A stretch of DNA of 12,160 nucleotides, taken from NCBI GenBank assembly GCA_947483545.1, contig CANKNP010000136.1, forward strand, positions 1-12,160, written 5' to 3'. Of this stretch, positions 1 through 5,785 are shown in pieces. Made by a program: the position numbers and the translations under genes. How positions within the stretch are numbered: the first letter of the stretch is position 1; every line of letters starts with the position of its first letter. The DNA is from Deltaproteobacteria bacterium. GTDB taxonomy: Bacteria; Myxococcota; UBA796; SXON01. Under the pieces are notes generated by a model that saw only the letters and a program-made list of their open reading frames with translations, was not told the DNA's origin and ran no database searches.

Positions 1-10
1 CATCGCCGCC

Positions 11-568
11 ATGGTCATGGGCCGCAACACCGCGCCCGCCGCCGATCCTCCTCCTCCGCCCCGTCGTGCGCGCCCCAAGGCCCCGCCCCCGCCCCCTCCG
101 GCGGCCGAGGATCACGGCCACGATCACGGGCACAGCCACGATCACGGGCATGATCACGGTCACGCCGAGCCTGCGCCCCCGCCCCCCGCTCCTCCCGCGG
201 AGGATCACGGGCACAGCCACGACCATGGTCACGATCACGGCCACGCCGAGCCTGCTGCCGCTGCCCCTGAAAAGCCCGCGAAGAAGCCGGCCAAGAAGAA
301 GGCGTCGAACATCCGCGCAGAAGAGACACCGAACCCGAACGCCCACAAGTACGTCGTGGGCCAGAAGGTCGTGGAGAAGGGATCCCTCTCGTTCAACTCG
401 GCGGAGGCGGCGAAGGACAATGCGATTGGAAGCGCGTTGTTCGCTGTTCGCGGGGTCGCGAGCGTGTTCGCGGTGAACGATTTTGTGACGGTGACCAAGA
501 CCGCAGACGCCGATTGGAACGCGGTGGACGCGGCAGTGATCGCGGCGTTGGGGACGGCGCTGGGGTAG
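11..568 (+). CDS. His-rich protein with C-terminal NifU/Nfu N-terminal-type domain, 5' end possibly outside the window
   Basis: From the first ATG this gives 185 residues. Residues 1-30 are rich in Pro, Ala and Arg. Two His-Gly-Asp blocks follow (about 34-51 and 65-78), separated by a Pro-rich spacer, then a Lys/Pro/Ala linker (87-98). Residues about 100-184 resemble the Nfu N-terminal domain, including the typical TPNPNA-type opening (106-111) and the later phe-val-arg-gly-val pattern ([18 protein letters not shown]). The Cys-x-x-Cys of the NifU C-terminal cluster-binding domain is absent; the protein has no Cys at all. In iron-sulfur assembly proteins the Nfu N domain is an accessory module. 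The His blocks should bind divalent metals such as Ni, Zn or Cu; that is inference. No ribosome binding site is visible in the ten bases before the ATG, and the frame is open to the window edge (reading Ile-Ala-Ala-Met-Val-Met), so the real start may lie upstream. It converges on the esterase gene. Confidence 0.75.
   Translation: MVMGRNTAPAADPPPPPRRARPKAPPPPPPAAEDHGHDHGHSHDHGHDHGHAEPAPPPPAPPAEDHGHSHDHGHDHGHAEPAAAAPEKPAKKPAKKKASNIRAEETPNPNAHKYVVGQKVVEKGSLSFNSAEAAKDNAIGSALFAVRGVASVFAVNDFVTVTKTADADWNAVDAAVIAALGTALG
104..256 (+). repeat. Duplicated His-Gly-Asp coding repeat
   Basis: The segment encodes two related blocks, each opening with Ala-Glu-Asp-His-Gly, continuing with alternating His-Gly, His-Asp and Ser-His pairs, and closing with His-Ala-Glu-Pro-Ala. 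At DNA level the unit is a short tandem of gatcacgg/gcac words with synonymous changes. The second block is one His-Asp-Gly-His step shorter than the first. Such arrays expand and contract by slippage, so length may vary between strains. The codon-level differences between units suggest selection on the protein rather than a very recent expansion. Confidence 0.85.
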
Positions 569-662
569 GCGGAAGCCGGCCCGCGCCCCTGGACCCCGCC
601 GGTGCGAAGCGGCGTTCCACGGCCAGGGTTTGCCTGCGGCCCGGGGAACCAAGCCGCCCAAA
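569..662. other. Convergent intergenic gap, no clear terminator
   Basis: These 94 bp separate the stop of the Nfu-type gene from the stop of the minus-strand esterase gene. Short stems can be drawn, for example CGCCG (597-601) with CGGCG (610-614) across an 8-nt loop. None is followed by a T-run on either strand. A bidirectional terminator would be expected here, but I cannot identify a convincing one. Confidence 0.4.
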
Positions 663-1535
663 TTACCCCGCCGTCAAGCTCCCATCGTACGCCACGCAAT
701 ACGAAGGAAGCTGGGAGACGTCGATTGTGTTGGGCTGGCCATACGTCTGCGCAGTCAGCCATACGTCCATCATGTCGCGGCCTTCGGGCGGGATGGTGTG
801 GCCCATGTCGTGGTTGCAGAGCATGACGGTGTGTTGGTCCGCGTACAGCTCGTTGGCAAAGTTGATGGTGGCTTCTTGGAAGTCCACTTGGGCGCCACCC
901 CCGTCATAAACATCGCTGTCTCCCCCGTAGTTGAGCAGCGCGGGATAATTACTAGCCGGGGTTTCATAGGTGACGACGGGCTCCGTCCCCCCTGAGAACG
1001 GGAGGATGGTCGAGAGCGTGTCACCCCGATTTACGCCCAGCCAGCTCGTCCACAGCGCCCCGGCGCTCATGCCGGTCGAGGACACACGCTTCATGTCGGC
1101 GTTGAATTCCTGCGACACACATGTGCGGAGGTCGTCGTAGAAGATGGGGTCGTTGTCCCCGCCGTTCCAGAAGTCCCACTCGAACAGGTTGCTGTCGAGC
1201 GCGTCGGGCACGACGACGATGGCTCCAGCCTGCTCGGCGTAGTCTTCGAGATCAAGCCAGGTGACCATGGACCGGCCGTTGCCCCCGAGCGGGTGCCAGA
1301 CAAAGACGACCGGCATGCCGTCCACGCGCTCGGCGGGCCAGTAGGTGAGAACTTTTCGCTCCTGGCCGTTGGAGTTGAACTTGGAGGACCCCATCTCGGA
1401 GAAGTCGGGGCATTCGCCATCCGAGAGCTCAGCAAGGTCGGCGGGCTGAGGGCCGGTGTCGACGAGGCCCGCGCTGTCGTCGGCGAGCTTGCCGGTGCAT
1501 GCGGTGAGGGCGAGGAGAGGCAGGAGGGTGCGCAT
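663..1535 (-). CDS. PHB depolymerase/LpqC-like esterase lipoprotein
   Basis: This is a 290-residue predicted alpha/beta hydrolase. A short hydrophobic leader ends in a lipobox-like LTAC with Cys13, followed by an Asp/Thr/Gly linker typical of a surface lipoprotein. The fold signs match the polyhydroxybutyrate depolymerase / feruloyl esterase group: HPLGGNG (81-87) in the oxyanion region, the nucleophile elbow GMSAG with Ser157, a candidate catalytic Asp208 in GGDSDVY, and a GHTIP motif with His246 near the end. Cys240 and Cys280 could form a disulfide. The substrate is an ester of unknown identity; polymer depolymerisation is not implied by the fold. The ATG lies 26 nt after the stop of the substrate-binding protein gene, and a GAGAGAGG purine run sits in that gap, somewhat far (13 nt) from the ATG. 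The spacing and shared strand suggest it is last in a three-lipoprotein operon. Confidence 0.85.
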   Translation of the reverse strand: MRTLLPLLALTACTGKLADDSAGLVDTGPQPADLAELSDGECPDFSEMGSSKFNSNGQERKVLTYWPAERVDGMPVVFVWHPLGGNGRSMVTWLDLEDYAEQAGAIVVVPDALDSNLFEWDFWNGGDNDPIFYDDLRTCVSQEFNADMKRVSSTGMSAGALWTSWLGVNRGDTLSTILPFSGGTEPVVTYETPASNYPALLNYGGDSDVYDGGGAQVDFQEATINFANELYADQHTVMLCNHDMGHTIPPEGRDMMDVWLTAQTYGQPNTIDVSQLPSYCVAYDGSLTAG

Positions 1536-1561
1536 GGGCGCGTGCTAACCTCTCTCGGCGT

Positions 1562-2488
1562 TCAGTCCCGCACCCAGGCCCCGTCCGGCGTCGTAGGGGT
1601 CCCGGCCCGCGTCAACGCATCGGCGGTCTCCTTCCACCGGGCGCTGGTCATCGCGCCGAGGCCGTCTGTTCCGATGATGTAAGGCGCCTGCCGCTGGGTG
1701 ATGCACGCCATCCGGTCGAGGGGCATATCAGGGTTCAATCGATTGATCTCGGCGTTCGCCAGCGTCGGGTCCCGCATGTACGCGGTCCACCCTTCTTTGG
1801 AGGCCGCCCGGAACGTGGTCACCCACGGCGCGGCGCTGTCCTTGCCCCGGACGACGGCCAACGAGGCGTACGGGTTCCAGCCCGCTTCCCGCCCTGGCAG
1901 AAAATGGACGGCGAGACCCTTGCCCTCGGCGACGCACGGCTCGCTCGTCACGTAAGCCTGCTGGATCATCGCTGGATCGGCTGCGAAGGCGCCGATTCCG
2001 CCGGTCGTCGGCACCATGGCGACCTTGCCCTCCCAGGCCTGTGCGGACCACAAGTACTGTTGGAACGGGGATCCCGCCTCGATCGCGACGGTCCCCGCCT
2101 GGATTTGAGCGAGCGTGGTGATCCCCGAGGCCGTGTGAACCATGAGCCCGACCGGTGAGTCTTGGAATCCCGGAAACACCGCTACGGCATCCAGCCCCTT
2201 CGCCCGCTTGAGCAGCAGATCGTCCGCCCCGGAGATCGCGATATCTACCTGGCCAGACGCCAACATTTCGAGCACTGGCACGCCCGGACCGCCCGGGAGG
2301 ATGGTGACATCCAAACCCGCAGCCTTGTATTTGTCGGTCAACAGCGCGTCATAGAACCCGCCGAATTCGGGCTCCGGAAACCAGTTGAGGGCGACGGTCA
2401 GCTTGGTCCGCCCTGCGGGGGTCTCGGCGACGGGGACTTCGGGCGCGCAGGCGAGCAGCGCGAGGAGCGCGAGGAGCGTGACGATCAC
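1562..2488 (-). CDS. THI5/NMT1-like ABC transporter substrate-binding lipoprotein
   Basis: From the GTG at 2488 the product has 308 residues. The leader is short and hydrophobic and ends in a lipobox LLAC with Cys14. The mature part fits the NMT1/THI5-like (ThiY/SsuA-like) binding-protein family: LNWFPEPEFGGFY (34-46), a hydrophobic VDIAISGADDLL stretch (81-92), a SPVGLMVH strand (111-118) and a C-terminal GLGAMTSARWKETADAL block (276-292). Members bind thiamine precursors, pyrimidines, sulfonates or nitrate-like ligands; the ligand cannot be read here. I prefer GTG 2488 over the ATG at 2512. The GTG overlaps the upstream stop in a 4-nt GTGA, which suggests translational coupling, whereas the ATG start would add an acidic MADTHEHA segment unlike a signal peptide and overlap the upstream gene by 28 nt. 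No permease or ATPase gene is nearby, so its transporter partner, if any, is elsewhere. Confidence 0.88.
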   Translation of the reverse strand: MIVTLLALLALLACAPEVPVAETPAGRTKLTVALNWFPEPEFGGFYDALLTDKYKAAGLDVTILPGGPGVPVLEMLASGQVDIAISGADDLLLKRAKGLDAVAVFPGFQDSPVGLMVHTASGITTLAQIQAGTVAIEAGSPFQQYLWSAQAWEGKVAMVPTTGGIGAFAADPAMIQQAYVTSEPCVAEGKGLAVHFLPGREAGWNPYASLAVVRGKDSAAPWVTTFRAASKEGWTAYMRDPTLANAEINRLNPDMPLDRMACITQRQAPYIIGTDGLGAMTSARWKETADALTRAGTPTTPDGAWVRD

Positions 2489-4275
2489 TGCGTGCTCGTG
2501 AGTGTCAGCCACGCGTCTTGAAGCAGGGGCGCAAAATCTTTCGAGCAGGAATTGGTCTCCTCGTAGTGGTCACCGTCCTCGGTGAAGATGGAGACGAAGG
2601 TCGAGAAGTCGGGACCCGGGACGATGTAGCCGCAGTACGCATTGGCGATGCCCAGCGGGATCTTGTAGGTGCCCGGGATCATGGCCTCGATGGTGTCGGC
2701 TCCGGCGTCCGAGATTCGGTAGGGCGTCGCGTGGTGGTGCAGGCAGCCGCATTCGTCGAGGTTCTCGTGCTCGACGCAATCGGCGAAGTCCACGGTGGCG
2801 CACGTGTCGGAGGCCTGGACCCAGCGGCGGTCGGTGGGGCGCAGGGCGGCGTCGTCCATCGCGGCTTCGTCGGGCACGCCGTAAAACAGCTCAGGCATCA
2901 GCTCCCCGGGTGCTGTCGCCAAGGTGCTGGGGCCGAGCCCGATCTGCCAGATACCTGCGGGCACACAGCCGAAAAGGTCATCGTCCACCCCCCAGCCCGG
3001 GCAGGTGTCGTCCTGCACGACGTATTCGTCTGGGGTGTCGAGCAGGTTCGTCTGGAAGGCAAGCTTGAAGCTTAGGTTATTGACCGGGATCAACAAGTCC
3101 AGCATCTTGACGTCGATCGCCTCCCAAGGGGTCGTGTCCGTCAACGCGGATTGGGCGGTCTGGGCGACGTGGATGCCCCAGGTCCGTGCGCCATCCCAAT
3201 CGTCGGCGTCCTCGATGTAGGTGGGATCGCCGTTTTCGTCGAGGACCCGCGCCCCGGCTTCGTCCACCGCGGGCAGGGTGCTGCCGCCGGCGGATTGCAT
3301 CCCGCCGAGCGCCCCGGACAGGTAGATCGTGGTGCCGCCATCGGCGCTGTCGATGTAGTCGCGCGTGTAGCCGACAAAGTCGGAGGACAGCAGGCTGTGG
3401 CCGCTGCCGGCGACCTCGGGGTGCCCGGACGAGGAGACCACGGTCGCGACGCGACCGGCAGCACCGTCGAGGGCGAGCGCCCACACCGCGTCCGCGGGGA
3501 TGATGGGGTCCCGGATGTCATTGATCCCGCCCAGCATTCTGTCGTTGGGGTTCACGCCGCCAAAGGGTACGCCGTTCATCGTCGGATCCTCCGACATGTG
3601 CAGCAGGCCCTGCGTGGGGCTGACCGGCACCATGTCGGCCGCCGCGAGCCGGATGACGTCTTCGATGTTGCCCTGGATCGCGTCCATGAACGGCGGGTAG
3701 GTGCCGATCACGAGATCCTCGTCGATGCCCCAGATGCCCACGCTGTCCGGCGCGGAGTGGCTGTGGGACGAAGAGATGATCACCCGGTCGCGGTCAAACC
3801 CCTCGGCGGCAAGCGCGTCGCGAACGTCGCGGCTCCGGTTCTCCAACAGACCGAGCACGTCGATCCCCACGATGGCGACGTACTCCTCGTTGAGGGAGAG
3901 CACGACCGCGCCGACCGTGATCGGGTCGTGGACGCCCATCGCCGCGCGTTTGGACTGGTAGCCGGCGATCCATACGGCATCGAAGTGGCCGTCGCCGTTC
4001 GCATCGTCGTAGCCTTCGTCGTTGCAACCGTCCCGGGTGCCGGTCGGGTCGGTATTACAGCCGTCGAACTCGTTATTGCCGTTCGTATCGGTGTAGGTCT
4101 CGAGGATCTCGGGGGTGATGTCCATGCGGGCGACCCCCGCGTAGAGTTGGCCGTCTGCCGCGAGGGTCATGCCCAGGGGAGGGGCGACCACCGCTGGGGA
4201 GTCATCGGGATCCTTGCCACTGCAACCGGCCAAGAACATAGGAGCGAGGAGGGCCAGAACAGGGAGTTTGGACAT
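2485..4275 (-). CDS. Neutral ceramidase-like lipoprotein with EF-hand-like calcium motifs
   Basis: This 596-residue protein has a lipobox LAGC with Cys18, so a lipoprotein is predicted. VARMDITPE (48-56) matches the opening strand of neutral/alkaline non-lysosomal ceramidase N-terminal domains. SSSHSHSAPD (168-177) resembles their zinc-ligand HTHSGP motif, and SGHPEV (283-288) followed by SSDFVGY (297-303) matches another conserved metal/structure region. Between residues 62 and 99 sits an insertion with two EF-hand-like loops (DTNGNNEFD and DANGDGHFD) and Cys73/Cys84. The segment around IYLSGALGGMQS (317-328) sits where family members have an N-x-G-D-x-S-P nucleophile motif, and that motif is not conserved here by eye. 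Ceramide hydrolysis is therefore uncertain; it may cleave another amide or ester, or be inactive. The C-terminal part is Cys-rich (CGCLHHH, 509-515). The ATG has no obvious ribosome binding site. The gene is first of three closely spaced lipoprotein genes, its stop overlapping the next start. Confidence 0.82.
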   Translation of the reverse strand: MSKLPVLALLAPMFLAGCSGKDPDDSPAVVAPPLGMTLAADGQLYAGVARMDITPEILETYTDTNGNNEFDGCNTDPTGTRDGCNDEGYDDANGDGHFDAVWIAGYQSKRAAMGVHDPITVGAVVLSLNEEYVAIVGIDVLGLLENRSRDVRDALAAEGFDRDRVIISSSHSHSAPDSVGIWGIDEDLVIGTYPPFMDAIQGNIEDVIRLAAADMVPVSPTQGLLHMSEDPTMNGVPFGGVNPNDRMLGGINDIRDPIIPADAVWALALDGAAGRVATVVSSSGHPEVAGSGHSLLSSDFVGYTRDYIDSADGGTTIYLSGALGGMQSAGGSTLPAVDEAGARVLDENGDPTYIEDADDWDGARTWGIHVAQTAQSALTDTTPWEAIDVKMLDLLIPVNNLSFKLAFQTNLLDTPDEYVVQDDTCPGWGVDDDLFGCVPAGIWQIGLGPSTLATAPGELMPELFYGVPDEAAMDDAALRPTDRRWVQASDTCATVDFADCVEHENLDECGCLHHHATPYRISDAGADTIEAMIPGTYKIPLGIANAYCGYIVPGPDFSTFVSIFTEDGDHYEETNSCSKDFAPLLQDAWLTLTSTQ

Positions 4276-4281
4276 GGCGGC

Positions 4282-4291
4282 GGTCTATCAA
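4282..4291 (-). promoter_or_regulatory. Possible extended -10 element before the lipoprotein operon
   Basis: Read on the minus strand the ten bases are TTGATAGACC, which contains TGNTANAN-like extended -10 spacing. The motif ends 6 nt before the ATG at 4275, so transcription would start at or very near the start codon, giving a leaderless or nearly leaderless mRNA. That would agree with the lack of a ribosome binding site. There is no recognisable -35 box at the usual distance. The same ten bases occur upstream of ftsH. This is a weak, inference-level call. Confidence 0.25.
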
Positions 4292-4307
4292 GGCGGCGGG
4301 GGGGTGG

Positions 4308-4413
4308 GATCTAGCAGAAACGCGCCCCGCGTTTCTGCTAGATCTTGACGCCCCCGTCAGAATCTAGCGGATCTGCGCCCCGCGTTTCTGCTAGATCTTG
4401 ACGCCCCCGTCAG
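4308..4413. repeat. Tandem pair of 53-bp palindromic repeat units
   Basis: Two units, 4308-4360 and 4361-4413, lie head to tail. Their last 39 bp are identical (4322-4360 and 4375-4413), and the only five differences fall in the first 14 bases. Unit 1 begins with a perfect 17-bp inverted repeat, GATCTAGCAGAAACGCG at 4308-4324 against 4328-4344, with a 3-nt CCC loop. A second small hairpin follows: TGACG (4346-4350) and CGTCA (4355-4359) around CCCC. In unit 2 the large stem survives with two mismatched pairs and two G-T wobbles. The tetranucleotide CTAG, usually rare in bacterial genomes, occurs four times. No T-run follows on either strand, so a standard intrinsic terminator is not supported. 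A REP/MITE-like extragenic palindrome or a protein-binding site are the main alternatives. It lies between the FG-GAP gene and the lipoprotein operon. Confidence 0.9.
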
Positions 4414-4433
4414 TAGTCCGGGTGCAGGCTGCG

Positions 4434-5783
4434 CTACCTTCCCCGCAGGATCCAGACCTTGCCAGCGTCCTTGCCCCAGACAATGATCTCGGCCGTGCCG
4501 TCGTGATCGAGGTCGTGGGTCTGGAGGGTTTTCTGGCCCTGCGGCACGGCGAGCGGCAGGGTCCACTTTGCGGCGGCGTCCATGCCGCTGGCGGTGCCCG
4601 GGTAGACGCGGATCTCGCCGTCTTCGGAGGCGACGAGGTCGGCCCGGCCGTCCCCGGTCACGTCGGAGGCGAAGTCCACGTGAAAGCCATCGGGGGACTC
4701 CAATGGGAAGCTGACGGCGTGGAGCGGGGCAGGCTCGCCGTAGCCGCTGGACCCTAGCCGCAGAACGGTCAACTCGGCGCGTACAACCCTGGAGATGAGC
4801 GCCGACGCCAGATTTCTCATGCCGATGTCCACGAGGCCGGTGACCAGGTCCTTGTCCCCGTCTCCGTCGATGTCCACGAGCTGGGCGCCGAAAGCCGCGG
4901 AGGGCATGGCGACGGTCTGCACGGCGGCGAACCCGGAACCCGTGCCTTTGGCGTACAGCCACTCCGCGGTCGCGCCGAAAAAGCTCCCCGTCGTGACATA
5001 GCGGAGGACGCCGAGATCCACGCGCTTGTCGCCGTCCAGGTCGTCGAACCAGACCTCGCCGATCTCCCGCTGTGTCTGGCCCGCTTTGCGCGGCGGATGC
5101 TCTGGATCCAGGTCGATGGGGAGTGGCCAGGTCGCAGCGCGGCTGCCAATCTCCGTGGCGGAGGACAGGTAGACGGCGAGGGATTTTCGGTCGGGGAGGA
5201 GGAGGTCCGCGAAGCCGTCTGCGTTGGCGTCCACGACGGAGAGCGGGGGAGGGGTCAGGGCGGTGGCCAGCACCTGGGCGCCTTGGGTCCAGGAGGCGGT
5301 CAACTCCCCGCGGGCGGGCGCGGGGATGGAGCCGCAGGTCCCGTCGGGGGCGCCGGGGTAGCTGCGAACGCACTGGTAGCTGCCCTTGGACCAGGCGAGG
5401 CGCGTGGGGGTGTCGGGGAACACCAGCTTGGTGAGCTCCGCGAAGATGGGGGTGGCGCGGCCGAGCGCGCCGAGCGGGGAGGCGAGCGCCGTGCCCACTT
5501 CAAAGCGCTCGCCGGTCCAGGTTTGCCAGGCCGTACCGGACAGAGCCCACAGGCCCGCGGAGCCCGTGGGGGCAGGCGCGAGCACCAGCGGGCGATTGCC
5601 GAGCGCCGTGGTCCGGACGGTGCCGTCGGTACGGACGACGGTCAGGGAGGCCGCATCGGGCTGCCCTGTCACGGGCTGGTGTCCAAGGAGCAGGATCTCC
5701 TCGAGATCGTCGCCCTCCAAATCCACAAAGCGCAGCTCAGCGAGCCCCGTGGGGACGGTGATGGCCTGCAGGTCGAGCGGCAC
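4434..5783 (-). CDS. FG-GAP/VCBS repeat protein without a visible signal peptide
   Basis: The 449-residue product begins with GTG two nt after the dnaK stop. At least six calcium-binding FG-GAP/VCBS-type motifs are spread along it: VDLEGDDLEEILLLG (20-34), VDANADGFADLLLPD (184-198), FDDLDGDKRVDLGVL (246-260), VDIDGDGDKDLVTGL (303-317), SDVTGDGRADLVASE (373-387) and HDLDHDGTAEIIVWG (423-437). This is compatible with a multi-bladed beta-propeller. Such proteins are usually exported, and Cys138 and Cys150 could form a disulfide. Yet the first motif starts at residue 20 and no hydrophobic leader or lipobox precedes it. No ATG or GTG that would add a leader is evident upstream in this frame; that space is the dnaK 3' end. 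The partner or ligand is unknown. Co-transcription with dnaK is likely from the spacing. It ends 20 bp before the palindromic repeat pair. Confidence 0.8.
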   Translation of the reverse strand: MPLDLQAITVPTGLAELRFVDLEGDDLEEILLLGHQPVTGQPDAASLTVVRTDGTVRTTALGNRPLVLAPAPTGSAGLWALSGTAWQTWTGERFEVGTALASPLGALGRATPIFAELTKLVFPDTPTRLAWSKGSYQCVRSYPGAPDGTCGSIPAPARGELTASWTQGAQVLATALTPPPLSVVDANADGFADLLLPDRKSLAVYLSSATEIGSRAATWPLPIDLDPEHPPRKAGQTQREIGEVWFDDLDGDKRVDLGVLRYVTTGSFFGATAEWLYAKGTGSGFAAVQTVAMPSAAFGAQLVDIDGDGDKDLVTGLVDIGMRNLASALISRVVRAELTVLRLGSSGYGEPAPLHAVSFPLESPDGFHVDFASDVTGDGRADLVASEDGEIRVYPGTASGMDAAAKWTLPLAVPQGQKTLQTHDLDHDGTAEIIVWGKDAGKVWILRGR

Positions 5784-5785
5784 GC

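Noticed and set aside
104..256. His-coding repeats as a CRISPR array
   Set aside because: The repeats are short, in frame, synonymous-variable and without unique spacers; they encode a His-rich protein segment.
1542..1548. GTGCTAA, resembling half of a CIRCE (HrcA) operator
   Set aside because: The inverted partner half-site is missing and the downstream gene is an esterase, not a chaperone gene.
3151..4314. Plus-strand 387-codon frame opposite the ceramidase-like gene
   Set aside because: It is low-complexity Val/Arg/Gly-rich with no motif, and antisense to a gene with clear family motifs.
4308..4413. Palindromic pair as a standard rho-independent terminator
   Set aside because: No T-run follows the stems on either strand, and the tandem repetition with conserved sequence argues for an element rather than a simple terminator.
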